Shown: in pieces, positions 29,470 through 40,333 of the stretch
Layout: each line of letters begins with the position of its first letter
Position numbering within the stretch: position 1 is the first letter of the stretch
Assembly: GCA_021234595.1 (NCBI GenBank)
Contig: CM037855.1
Coordinates: 66,516,151-66,580,150, forward strand
Direction of reading: 5' to 3'
DNA from: Delia radicum
Taxonomy: Eukaryota; Arthropoda; Insecta; Diptera; Anthomyiidae
DNA length: 64,000 nucleotides
Position numbers and translations under genes: made by a program
The notes under the pieces: model-generated
Seen by the model: the letters and a program-made list of their open reading frames with translations, nothing else
The model's database searches: none
What the model was told of the DNA's origin: nothing

Positions 29470-32050
29470 ATGATGTTCCATAATAGGAACTTAGGCCCCG
29501 TAATCACCGATATTTCGGCTTTAAGGAGTGCTTTCTCTAACTCTGGTAACAATCTTAATATTGCACATGCTAATTGCCAAAGTATAAATCCGTCCACTAT
29601 GTCTGTGAAACTGGATGAATTGAGGAACATTGTAATCGATTCTCGGTTGCATATTTTGGGATTATCCGAGACTTTTCTTAAACCAGATATGGCTGATGGG
29701 TCGGTTCATATACCTGGTTATACTGTTTGTAGGAATGATCGTCCCGATGGTTGGGCTGGTGGTGTTTGCCTTTATATTGTTAATGATCTCAAATTTAAGA
29801 GTTTACCATACTCAAATTTATCATTTATGTGAGGCTTTATTTGTAGAGATTTTTCTCCCTACTTCTACTATTCTTGTAGGGGAAGTTTACAATTTTCCTG
29901 ACATTGGTCTAACAACATTAGAGACACAATTGGGAGATCTCTTAATGAGATATGAAAATGTTATCATAATGGGAGATTTTAATTAGAATTTGTTTGAGCC
30001 TGTTAAAGCCGCTTCTTTAAGATCCTCTACCTGAGTCCCAACCTACTGGGACTCAGGTAGAGATTCCACATCTTTGATTGACTATTTTATTTTAAATGAT
30101 TTATCTAAAGTTCACTTATCTGGTCAAATGGTAGTGCCGGCACTATCTCATCATGCTATGGTATACGTTTATCTTTCATTTCCAGTTGAAACTCAGATGG
30201 AGTTTATAGAATACAGGGACTATAACAGAGTTGACCATGATGTATTGAGATCAGTTGTTGAAAGTTTTGATCTTTCGTCATTTTATGGGAACAATTGTGT
30301 TAATTTTAAATTGGACGTTTTGAACAAGTTAATCTATGAATTGTTTGGATTTGTGCCTATTGTGAGGATTAGATCTAAACCTAGGAAGGATCCTTGGATG
30401 ACGAAAAGTGAGGTTGTTGAAGCTAGAAGACTTAGAGATTCTGGGTACCGGGCATTTATGGATAATCGTACGTCAGAGAATAGGAGCGAATTTTGTAGAT
30501 GTAGGAACAGACTGAAATCTGTAATTCGTAGATTAAGGAGGCGACATCACATGGAAATGTTTGATGGTATTGACAATAGGGCAATGTGGAGGATTTTGAA
30601 TAAAGCATATTCTGGGAGTAATAGTGATTACTTGGGTTAAGTAGATGTTAATGATATTAATGACTTTTTTGTTTCTAATAATAATGTAAATACTACGTAT
30701 ACTTTGGATGTTGGGAACTTATGTTGTGGGTTGGATGGTTTCTCATTTAACTGTATTGGTGTTGATGATTTGTGTTTTGTATTTTAAAGTATCAGGTAGT
30801 TCAATATATTTCACAGTATGACCTCATTAAGGACTTTCAATATGCCTATAGGGATAATTATAGCACCGCTGCTATGCTTTTAAGTATAACCGAAAGTGTG
30901 AGGGAGAATTTTAATGATGGTAGAAATAGTGTATTGGTCTCGTTAGACCTTTCTAAGACCTTCGACCGTCTGAATCATATTATTTCGATAATGAAGCTTA
31001 ATAGAATTTTTGGTTTTTCCAGAATGGCTTGTAAATTAATTTATTCATATTTACGGGGTAGATCTCATTTCGTCAGTTTACACGGTTCTAATTCTAATGT
31101 TGACTTTCTTTACTCAGGAGTTCCTCAGGGTTCGGTCATTGGACCCCTTCTCTTTTTAATGTACTTAGATGATTGTGTGGATTGCTTGGATTTACATTTG
31201 GTGAAACCTTTTCTATATGTAGATGATATTCAACTGCTTTTTAGTAATAGAAGAGAGTTTCCCGAGGTTTTGGAGGCGGTGATCAATTTTAACCTTGCTA
31301 ATCTGAATGATTGGATGGTACATAATGACTTTACTATTAACACCATGAAAACCAAGGCTATTATGTTTCGCTCACTATATCGCAGCGTTGTTTACCCCCA
31401 TATTAGAATGGGTGGTGTGGATATTATGTTTGTTGATATTCTCAGATGCTTAGGTCTGGTAATTGATGAGTACTTACATTTTGGTCCCCATATTGATGCT
31501 ATTTCTGCTAAGGTAACTCTAGGTCTGAGATCACTTTACCGCTCTGGACTTCACCTGCCACTCAGGGTTAAACGTATGATCGCACATGCTTTACACATGT
31601 CACACCTTAATTATGGCATTGAGGTTGTATGTGTTAAGTTATCCTATAATATTGATAGGCTTGAAAGTGTGCTTAGGAGAATAGTAAGATTTGTTTTTCA
31701 AATTGCTCATTATGACCATGTTCGCGTAATTGGAGCTGTTAATGAATTTTTGGGATGTTCCTTTAAGCAGTATCTTGAATTACGTAATATGCTTTTCCTG
31801 TTTAAGATACTTAAATTTAATGTGCCACAATATTTGGCTTCTAAATTTGTATTTTTTAGATCTCCGAGGAATACCCATATTGTTTATCCCTTGTTTTCTT
31901 GGTCAGTTTATTAACGAGCATTTCTTGTCAGAACTGCGAGAATTTGGAATCAGTTACCCGAAAATTTGCATGATTTAACTGTTTCCACCGATACTTTTAA
32001 AAATAGACTCTTGCGTAGTTGTCAGAGGAATCTATATCTGAATAATCGGT
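29470..32050 (+). pseudogene. CR1-like LINE ORF2: endonuclease and reverse transcriptase, broken
   Basis: The start chosen is ATG 29470 (MMFHNRNLG). The EN shows LNIAHANCQSINPS, LGLSETFL and, after a frameshift near 29810-29830, VIIMGDFN followed by a stop. A third frame begins near 30065 with SLIDYFI, SHHAMVYV and the basic linker (RRLRRRHHMEM) to a stop at 30638-30640. The RT lacks its N-terminal fingers through a deletion near 30780. It then has FQYAYRDNYSTAAM, SLDLSKTFDRLNH, GVPQGSVIGPLLF, active site YVDDIQLLF and CLGLVIDEYLHFG, with a last frameshift near 31890. It cannot make a working enzyme. Confidence 0.85.
30025..30062. repeat. Perfect 16-bp hairpin in LINE ORF2
   Basis: CTCTACCTGAGTCCCA (30025-30040) is followed, after the 6-base loop ACCTAC, by its exact reverse complement (30047-30062). 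The hairpin lies where the EN reading frame is already disturbed. Confidence 0.85.
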
Positions 32051-32594
32051 GATTTTCTTTTTTTTCTGAATTTCGCGGATTGGGGATACTAATTTATAAT
32101 GGTCATGTCTAGGGCAACTAATTGCATGCAAATGCTTGTTTTTTCTCGATAGTCTAAAACTAATACGGACTAGATATTTATCCGAGTCATCCAATTTAAA
32201 AAAAAAATGGCATCGATTTGTAGTTGCATATTTTTGCATATGTCACCATAAATGCATATTTTTGCATTTTTAGTATTTCTTCATATTTGTATGGCGTATT
32301 TTACAAATTTTTTTTTACAAAATTTGCAATTTTCAATAGTTAATGTCATAAAAATTTTATCTAAAAAAATTAAAGAAAGCCAAAAACTCAATTGCTTAAG
32401 GTTTTTGAAGACGTTGGTAGTAACCATTACTTTTTTACATCACTATTTTACTTTTGTTACAAAAGTAAACAAAAAACAGCTGACTTATCAAGTGCACAAT
32501 TAAACAGTTCAATTTACATTTAGTAGAATTCTAAATTAAAAATTACGTATTTTGCAATAATTGCAATAATTACATAATATAAAAAATTAAGAAT

Positions 32595-33399
32595 ATGCCG
32601 AAATTCAAGCAATCCGTGTCAAACAGACTAACGCAATATGTTAGCGATTTTAAAACTGATGGGAAAATTCTGTTTTGTAAAGTTTGCAATAAGCCAGTGT
32701 CAGCAGAGAAAATATTTACCATAAAACAGCACCTCGAAAGTCAAAAACATATTGAGCTCAACGAAAGAAATGTAGCTAAGAAATCAACGCCACAGTTTTT
32801 GGGTGAATCTAGCAGAGCCTCAAAATATGCTCAATTTGCCGAATATTTGTGTGGCGCTTTACCGTTGTATAAAATGCGGAATAAAAAAATTCAGTCTTTT
32901 CTGGAAAAATACACGGAGCACAAAGTTCCATTGGAGAGCAATCTTCGCACAAATCACATAAAATCCCTTTACAAATCCAGCATTGACAACATTAAAATTT
33001 GCATCAAAAATTGTTTTTAGTGGTTGTCCATTGATGAGACCACTGATGTAGCTCAGAGATATGTTGCAAATGTCATCATTGGAATGAGCTGATCGCCAAA
33101 CAAACATTTTTATTGAATTCTGGACAGCTGGACAAAGCAAATTACACCACTATTGCTCGGCTTTTTGACGACTCAGTTAAGCTTTTAGGTGAAAACTTTG
33201 ACAAAGATTTGATTCTGCTTTTTATATCAGATGCTGCACTGTATATGGTAAAAGCGGCCGGGCAATACAGACATTTTACCCAAAAATAACTCATTTCACT
33301 TGTCTTGCTCATGGACTTCACCGAGTATGTGAGCAAATACGAGGCCTGTATGCTGACGTCGATAGGTTAATTGCAAATTTTAAAAAAAGTTTTTTTAAA
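32595..33399 (+). pseudogene. hAT transposase, N-terminal half
   Basis: From ATG 32595 an open frame of 141 codons has a BED-like zinc finger (FCKVCNKPVS, IKQHLESQKH). After a TAG at 33018-33020 the frame carries the catalytic-domain start WLSIDETTD, and, after frameshifts, a LAHGLHRVCE segment. It is cut at 33400 by the LTR element and continues at 37651. Confidence 0.8.
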
Positions 33400-33404
33400 G
33401 GCTC

Positions 33405-33564
33405 TGTTATGACCCAGTGTGCAGTCAGATAGTTGGCAACCCTGGTGATTGTAAAAGATCAATCTTCTACTTGCTTTGAGTTAGTTCGTAAGTTGTTCTA
33501 GAAATAAATAGATACTGAAATAATAAACGCGTGACTTTTCAATTACATAAAAAACGATACGACA
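33405..33564 (+). repeat. 5' LTR
   Basis: The 160-bp direct repeat of 37487-37645 contains the AATAATAAACG stretch near its 3' part. It is unusually short for a Gypsy-type LTR. Confidence 0.88.
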
Positions 33565-33631
33565 ATTGGCGACGATGAAAAAAAATGAATAATTTCGAGA
33601 AATCTACAAAGAAAAAAAAAATAATTACAGC

Positions 33632-34922
33632 ATGGATGCAACTCAATTTAAACAGTTGTTGGAAGTTTTTACAAAAAACCAGCAAGACCTTCTGCAACAA
33701 TTGAGTGCAAGTGCTACAATTCAATAACAGCAGCAACAACAACATAACGCACCGCTATTACAAGTAATGATACCTTCATTTGAGAATTTTGATGGCAATA
33801 AGGAAAACTTCAAGTTATACCGGCAAAGGTTTGAAAATTACCTTACAATGAAGGGAGTATTTTCCAACAAAACCACATGCCATCAAATGCTCATAAATTC
33901 TACTGGTTCAAAACATTTTAGGTTGCTCGTGTCTTTAGTGGCCCCGAAAAACATATCGGAAATGGATTACGACGAGTTAATTAAAAAGCTGGAAACACAT
34001 TTGTGCCCAAGGAAAAATATTTTGGTAATCCAGCATCGATTTCTGTCAACGTACCAAAGTGAAGAACAAACGTTAGCAGATTATGTTGCACTATTGCGGG
34101 ATATAAATGAGTGCGAATTCAAGTCTGAATGTGCTTGCAATGTTGATATTTCAAACGTATTTCTTCGAGGCCAATTCATACGAGGTTTAATAGACAATGC
34201 CATTCGTGAACAACTTTTACAGTCGGAGGAATCTGATTTCGAAAAAATAATGCAGAAAGCATTGTCGTTAGAAGCCTCCAAAATAGACAGCCGCGAACTC
34301 AATTCGAAACAACACGTCCACGTAAATGACGTCAACAGAATACACAGCAGACCAACAAATTCAAACCAACGAAGAAATCGTTCCCGTAACCGGTCAACTT
34401 CAAAATCAACAGCTCGTTCAAAATCAAAAATCGATTACACCCAATTGGGGATTCAAAATTTATGTATACGCTGTGGCAGAGACAACCACAAAACAAAAGA
34501 TTGTCGAACCAACCCCAATAAACTAAAATGTAGAGCCTGTGGTAAAACAGTGGCCGAATTCCTGCATTCGTGATCGTAATTTTTCGATCGAAATAATTTT
34601 TTTATTTTCGAAAGTAAAACATTTTAACGAAAAATTTTTGATCAGGAATGTTGTAGTTCAACCCTTGATTAGAATTAAATTAAAAACTTAGTGTTTTCAT
34701 TATTAGTATTTTTGTAGTTACTCATTAAAAAACAGTTTTCGAACCATTTCACTCGATCACGAATGCCGTAATTCGACCCCAGGTCATGTACAACATGTAT
34801 GTTTAAAAACCTTAATTAGCTCTTCAAATACACCATATATTTCAACAAATGATGACAATGATGAACAAATTTGTAAATTGTATGGCATAAATTCCATTGT
34901 CAATATCAATCATAATCACTAA
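33632..34922 (+). pseudogene. LTR retrotransposon gag, split by a MITE
   Basis: Gag would form the particle and bind the RNA. ATG 33632 opens a Gln-rich leader that stops at TAA 33725-33727, within a CAG/CAA run. The main open frame then runs 33767-34549 (FENFDGNKENFKLYRQRFENY, a Gypsy gag core). It includes an Arg/Ser-rich stretch and the zinc knuckle CIRCGRDNHKTKDC. The second knuckle is cut by a MITE, and the frame resumes at 34782 with GHVQHVC to TAA 34920-34922. Confidence 0.82.
34550..34781. mobile_element. MITE inside gag
   Basis: The inverted ends are GTGGCCGAATTCCTGCATTC and, reversed from the right, GGGGTCGAATTACGGCATTC, both continuing GTGATCG. Excision rejoins the gag zinc-knuckle frame exactly (GKT-GHV). 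The target duplication is at most two bases (CA) by eye. Confidence 0.75.
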
Positions 34923-34949
34923 GTAAACAAAGAAACAGATGATGATTAA

Positions 34950-37385
34950 TACATAGTCGACGTTCAAATAAATGGCCGCCGTCAAACATTTGAAGTCGAC
35001 TCAGGAGTTAAATACACGTTAATAAAAAAATGTCAATATGAAAAACTCAACATAAAAATACAATTACAGCCGTCGACTATAGCGTTTCGCTCTTATACAA
35101 AAAATATTGTTATCCCTTATGGAAAAGTAAATGTAGAGGTAGAATATAACAACAAACGTGCAAATGAGGAAATGTATGTTATACCGGATTTGGATCCGCA
35201 AATTAAATATTATTCTTCAAGAAATTGACAGCCAGCGGTTTAGTCAGATTAACTCTGTTCAAATGAGTGAAACGTATTCTATAAACGATATAATAAATAA
35301 ATTTCAACAAGTTTTTACAAAAAAGGGTAGGGTGTGTACCAAATTATGAAGTAACCCTGCAACTACGTATAGATGCTAAGCCCGTGTTCTACAAAGAACG
35401 AGAAGTTCCATTTGCGCTCCGTGATCGGGTGGAGAAAGAGTTGAATGATTTGGAAGCATCTGGAATTATTTCAAAAGTGGGAAGAAGTGACTGGGGATCA
35501 CCCCTAGTTATTATACCAAAATCAGACGGAGGTGTACGACTTTGCGTCGATTACAAAATGGGGGTAACCCCACAACTCGTCTCGACAAATTATCCAATAC
35601 GCAGAATAGATGAAATTTTAAATAATCCCAAGGCTCAAAATATTTTTGTCGCCTTGACCTATATAAAGCATATCTGCATCTTCAAGTAAGCAAAGAGTCA
35701 AGTGAAATCCAAACAATATCAACCCATAGAGGTATATATAAGGTAAACCGACTTTCATTTGGAATCAAAACGGCACCTTCAGAATTCAACCGAATTATAG
35801 AACAAATTTTATCAGGTTTAAAAAACACCATGTCATATTTCGACGACATCATAGTACATGGAACTACAGAAGCAGAATGTAAAAACAATTTAATCGAATG
35901 CCTTCAACGTCTTAAGGAACATGATTTACATCTTAATCAAAAGAAATGTTAATTTTTTTCAAACCCAGATCGAATATTTGGGACACGTTGTTATTCAACA
36001 TAACAAAATTTCAAAATCTCCAGCTAAAATCCAAGCGATTGTCAACATGCCACGTCCATCTTCAGGTTTATTCCAGAAATGTCTTCAATTACATTCCCAT
36101 TACGTCAACTTCTACAGAAAAACAAAAAATTTTATTGGTCTTCAAATTGCGAAGCTGCCTTATTAAAACTTAAGAATATCATATCCAGTTAACAAGTTTT
36201 AATGCCTTTTGATCCGAAACTACCCGTAATCGTAGCTTGTGATGCCAGCCCCACAGGAATAGCAGGAGTGCTATCACACGTGGTAAACGGCAAAGAACAT
36301 CCAGTCGCTTTCGCCTCCAGGTCATTAACATCTGCTGAACAAAATTATAGTCAACTGGACCGCGAAGCGTTAGCAATTATTTTCACCATAAATCACTTCT
36401 TCATGTACTTGTACGGTAGAAAATTTCAACTAATTACCGACAATCGTCCGTTAACCCGAATTTTTCATCAGCACAACAAAATGCCAGCAATAACTTCAGC
36501 TAGGTTATTACGTTACGCCGAATTCCTATCAAGTTTTAATTACGAAGTTGTTTACATAAAAGGATCGGACAACATAAATGTAGATTGCCTTTCTCGGGCA
36601 ACACAAAATGTGGGAAAGCCATCTATAGAAAAAATCATTAATGAATAGGTTAATCAAATTTGTATATCTTCAATTTTCGAAATTTTAAGTGAAATTATTA
36701 ATGCCGAGGTATTAGCGTCTGAGACAGCTAAAGATCCAGATCTCTCAAATTTAATTAAAAAATTACGAAACAACAATGACGATGATAAAAACTATACACT
36801 TAATAATGGCGTAATATTCAAGGATCAACGTGTGCTGATTCCCAAAAGTCTGCAGCCTCAAAAATTGCAAGAACTTCACCATACTCATTGTGGGAGTACA
36901 AAAATGAAGCAACTCGCAAGGAGATACTGCTTTTGGAAGGGTATTGACCTTGATATTGAAAAGATGGTAAGATCATGTGAAGCTTGTGTACAAATTCAAT
37001 CAAAACCAGCAAAAGCTCGACTTCACCACTGGGAAGAACCAGCCGAAAACTGGGATAGGATCCACATCGATTATGCAGGCCCTTTTCAGGACCACTTTTT
37101 CTTAATTGTCGTTAATGCAAAAAAGTTCAATCTCGCAAAGTTCAGATATTGAAAATGCAACTCGCAATTCAACCGGACAACAATGATTATCAGTATTACA
37201 TCTTACCAACTACTTCGCAAAATCAAACTGGTCAAGAAGTTCCAACTACTCAACAAACTCCTCAAGAGCCTCAAGGAAATCTTCAAGAAGATCAACAAGA
37301 TAAAGAAAATCAACAGCAAATCACCCGAAGATCTCAACGGTCCCGTGTTAAACCAACCTATCTAAGAGATTACATCGAAGAATAA
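34950..37385 (+). pseudogene. LTR retrotransposon pol: protease, RT, RNase H, partial integrase
   Basis: The protease carries VDSGV near 35000. The RT segment starts near 35384 (LNDLEASGIISKVGRSDWGS, RLCVDYK). It frameshifts near 35655, shows active site YFDDIIVHG near 35840, and has further shifts at about 35950-36180. RNase H at 36202-36648 is intact in frame (VACDASPTGIAGVLS, DREALAI, TDNRPL, VDCLSRA). The integrase has the HHCC finger (HHTHCGSTKMKQLARRYCFWKGI, CEACVQIQ) and the first core Asp (IHIDYAGPF), then jumps at about 37115 to a Gln-rich C-terminal tail. Most of the catalytic core is therefore deleted. Confidence 0.85.
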
Positions 37386-37486
37386 AATACTTGATGTAAA
37401 TATTATTTTCTTATATATTATTTTTAATCTTGAATATTGTTTTTGTAATGAATTAATTAAAGATAAAAACATTCGATCAATTTCAA

Positions 37487-37645
37487 TTAATGACCCAGTG
37501 TGCAGTCAGATAGTTGGCAACCCTGGTGATTGTAAAAGATCAATCTTCTACTTGCTTTGAGTTAGTTCGTAAGTTGTTCTAGAAATAAATAGATACTAAA
37601 ATAATAAACGCGTGCCTTTTCAATTATATCAAAAACGATACGACA
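37487..37645 (+). repeat. 3' LTR
   Basis: It matches the 5' LTR from ATGACCCAGTG to CGATACGACA with few differences. The first bases (TTAATGACCC here against TGTTATGACCC) differ, so the exact start is uncertain. Confidence 0.85.
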
Positions 37646-37650
37646 GGCTC

Positions 37651-38330
37651 CGTCTAGAGTAGAGATTTTTAAGGATCTAGAACCTGGACTCCCACTTCCT
37701 CCTCAACCAATAACCACACGATGAGGAACTTGGCTCACGGCCGTAAACTACTATACACACAACTATGAAAAGATTGTGCGAGTTTTTGATTCGTTGGACA
37801 ATGAGGAGGCAGCCTCAATAAAAATATCGCAAGACCTTCTACGTGGCAGCACAATCAAAGCTGATTTAACTTTTATTGCATCAGGTTATGGATTTCTTGA
37901 AGCATCAATAACTAAACTAGAAACTTCTGGACTACAACTTGCTGTGCAGATTAATGTGTTAACAGACGCTATGGAAGCAATTAACGTCATAAATGGCCAG
38001 GCAGCCGACATTATTTAAAAAAACTTGCTACTGTAATTGAAAAGAACTGTGATTTTGCTTTATTGAAGAATATTTCAAAAAGTTTGCTGGAGTATCCGTC
38101 CAAAATGCAGTAACAGAAAAGTATACCATTGGAGAAACGTTAGCTTTCAAATTTGCACCAATTACTTCCGTTGATGTCGAAAAAACTTTCTCGATGTACA
38201 AGGGCGTTTTACGATCACACAGACAAAGCTTACTGTTTCAAAATTTGAGCGAAATCTTTGTCATTTATTGCAACAATAATTTAAATTTATTTTGTACTCT
38301 TTTATTTTGTATTCTAGTCAGTTTGAATTT
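37651..38330 (+). pseudogene. hAT transposase, C-terminal half
   Basis: This continues the hAT gene after the LTR element, with VFDSLDNEEAASIKISQDLL, the TDAMEAINVINGQAADI block, and later VDVEKTFSMYKG-type sequence near 38172. The last is the hAT dimerisation region, which normally reads S.ER.FS. Several stops and frameshifts are present. Confidence 0.75.
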
Positions 38331-38607
38331 TTTATGACACTTTTTGTTATTTTATTTTTGGTTTAGTTTTGGAATTAAATTAAAATATAAATATAATGGA
38401 ATTTTATTTAATCTGGTTGGTGGTTAATTTTATTTGTTACGTTTGTTCATATTTTCAAATTAAAAAAATAAATATATATTTTTTTATGAACATATTTTGC
38501 GTTTTATAAAGCATATTTTTAACGTTTAAAAGTGTTTTTTCAATGCATTTTTTAGGCGCTTAAAACTAATTTTTTAGAGCATATTTTTGGTTGCCCTAGT
38601 CATGTTT

Positions 38608-39236
38608 TATTTGTGTACCTGTGTCATATCTTACAAGAGTGTTTTTTTTCTTCTTTTCTCTATTATTAGGGTGGCTATTAATATTGTTTTCTTTATTTTT
38701 ATTAATAATGTATCATATATTATAATTTTTTTTCTTATAATTAGTGAAGTAATTTAAATAGAAATAACAATAGGTTTCAGCTAAGTTAATTACAAAATAA
38801 TTAATAATTATCAAATTATTTTTGTGATATGTACAAGTACGACTTTTTTACTAGAAGTTTACTAAAGAAAGAAATTTGAAAATAAATGTCTTAAGTAAAA
38901 TTTTAGTACAAAAACTATACTTTGTGCTGACTATAATAGGAGACCTTAATTCTCTTAACTTTAAATAAATTGCAATTTAGTTTTGAATTTTTCCAATCTT
39001 GTAATTTTAAATTTTATAAAGGTATAGATTAGAAAAGTTTTTAAATGCGCTAAATTAGCAATTTTTCTACAAGGATCCTTTGAGCAAAAATGGTGCTGAC
39101 TTTACTGATTATTTTTTTTAGTGTATGAATTTGATTTGAATACCATAAGCATGGTTAGTTGATTTTAAATTCATTTAAGAGCGTTGTGAGCAAGCGCTGT
39201 GCCATTGTTTTTATTATGTTAACAATTTTGTAAATA
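38608..39236. other. CR1-like LINE 3' end and right half of the 100-bp-repeat element
   Basis: No gene is seen. The first about 260 bp continue the LINE 3' UTR after the hAT. The block from about 38950 (AATTGCAATTTAGTTTTGAA) matches 52705-52840, the second copy of the 100-bp-repeat element. That similarity marks roughly where the LINE ends. Confidence 0.55.
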
Positions 39237-39576
39237 AGTACTGGCAAGTCACTTTTTTGACAATGTTGGGAAAGCGTTCTAAGCCAGTGCTGTACCAGTG
39301 CTTTTTTATTTTTACGGTTGTAAATTTTGTAAATCAAGTACTGGCACAGCACTTTGTACAAACGTTGGTAGAGCGTTCTAAGCTAGGGCTGTGCCAGTGC
39401 TTTTATTATTTTTACTGTAGTAAATTTTGTTAATTAAGTACTGGCAAAGCACTTTTTACTAACATTGGCAGAGCGTTGTAAATCAGTGCTTTGCCAGAAC
39501 TTTATTTGTTGGACCATTGGCAAACACTGCTCTGCCAGTGCTTGATTTTTCAGACCATTGGCAATTTCTGGCTGGG

Positions 39577-40333
39577 TTATTACCTATTGTTCTTAGCAAA
39601 ATTTGTCCTAAATAGTTAAGATAGCTATTTCTTCAATCTTTCAAAAAAATAAAAAAAATTAAAAAAATTGACAATTTTTTTCAAAATCAAAAACTTTTTA
39701 TGCCTAATTTTTTTTCTTTCTTTTTTTGTTTTTTTTTGCTCAAAAGAAAGATATGTCTTTTCTTTTAAGAGCTTTTTGGTCGTTTAGTGGGATGCGAGTA
39801 TGTTATCTATCAAAGTAACAAACTAAATGTTTTGTAACTCAAGACAAAGGTTTTTTAATTTTTAGCATATGCACTATTTTGAATTATATCCTATTTGTGT
39901 GTAAGTGTTTCTAAAACCTTAAAAATAAAAATTCTATTGAGAAACTAGACAAATTAACTTTTCCGACGGTATGTAACATACCTAATTAAAATTTCATACA
40001 CTCGATACTGTAATACCCACAATATGTTAAACCCCCAACATATTTTCTGAGTCTTGTATCTGCTTTTCATTGCGTCTTTTTTTTTGTCAATCCTATAGGT
40101 AGTTTTGAGCGCACGTAATATTAATTGTGGTAGAAGTTAACATGTTGTTTATTTTAACACTATGTTGAAAAGGTAAAAACTAACAGGTAGATTATTTTTA
40201 TTATTAGTAGTAACATTTGGTTAAAATGATCTTAAAAAACTATTTATTGTCATTCTAAAGACATTCGGAAATCAGTTTTTTAGAAACAGCGTTAAAGTTT
40301 AGACGTGTGTTATTTACATAATTAATCTTCACA
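39577..40333. other. AT-rich sequence, no gene
   Basis: Long A and T runs (39640-39740) and no ORF. It probably belongs to the element whose coding relic starts at 40334, with its left part at 23480-23672. Confidence 0.45.

Larger units (their letters stand above)
33405..37645 (+). mobile_element. Gypsy/Ty3-type LTR retrotransposon with 160-bp LTRs, defective
   Basis: The 5' LTR is 33405-33564 (starts TGTTATGACC, ends CGATACGACA) and the 3' LTR about 37487-37645. They are flanked by GGCTC on both sides (33400-33404 and 37646-37650). A likely primer-binding site, TGGCGACGATGAAA, begins at 33567, of the tRNA-Arg-like kind. The order gag, protease, RT, RNase H, integrase is that of Gypsy/Ty3 elements. 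No envelope gene is seen. gag has a premature stop, pol has frameshifts, and most of the integrase core is deleted. The LTRs differ at a few positions, so insertion was fairly recent. Confidence 0.88.
32110..38599 (+). mobile_element. hAT element, split by an LTR retrotransposon
   Basis: The ends are TAGGGCAAC on the left and GTTGCCCTA on the right. The flanks are GTCATGTC (32102-32109) and GTCATGTT (38600-38607), an 8-bp hAT-type duplication with one difference. It is inserted in the 3' UTR of the CR1-like LINE. Subterminal regions carry repeats of TGCATATTTTTGCAT (left) and GCATATTTTT (right). Confidence 0.82.
24400..38870 (+). mobile_element. CR1-like LINE, interrupted by SINE, LINE and hAT insertions
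   Basis: Pieces in order: 5' UTR from about 24400; ORF1 24681-24990 and 25405-26022; inter-ORF spacer 28791-29469; ORF2 29470-32050; 3' UTR split at 32110/38600 and running to about 38870. Removing the inserted elements rejoins each junction. ORF1 has a PHD-type finger as in CR1/L2-like LINEs, and ORF2 has EN and RT with a YVDD active site. Many lesions show that it is dead. The outer boundaries are approximate. Confidence 0.7.
23673..39576. mobile_element. Inverted-repeat element with 100-bp tandem repeats, split by a TE nest
   Basis: The left end begins CCCAGCCAGAAA at 23673, and the right end is TTTCTGGCTGGG at 39565-39576. Next to the right end three units start AGTACTGGCA at 39237, 39337 and 39437, an exact 100-bp period. 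Each unit contains ACGTTGG-AGAGCGTT and CCAGTGCTTT. Shorter, more diverged repeats (GTTGGCAAAGCACTGGCA) follow the left end to about 23910. The LINE and everything nested in it (about 24400-38870) sit between the halves. A second copy lies at 52701-54660. No transposase is seen. Confidence 0.65.

Noticed and set aside
33405..37645. An endogenous retrovirus with an envelope gene
   Set aside because: No envelope-like frame lies between the integrase remnant and the 3' LTR; only a short Gln-rich tail is present.
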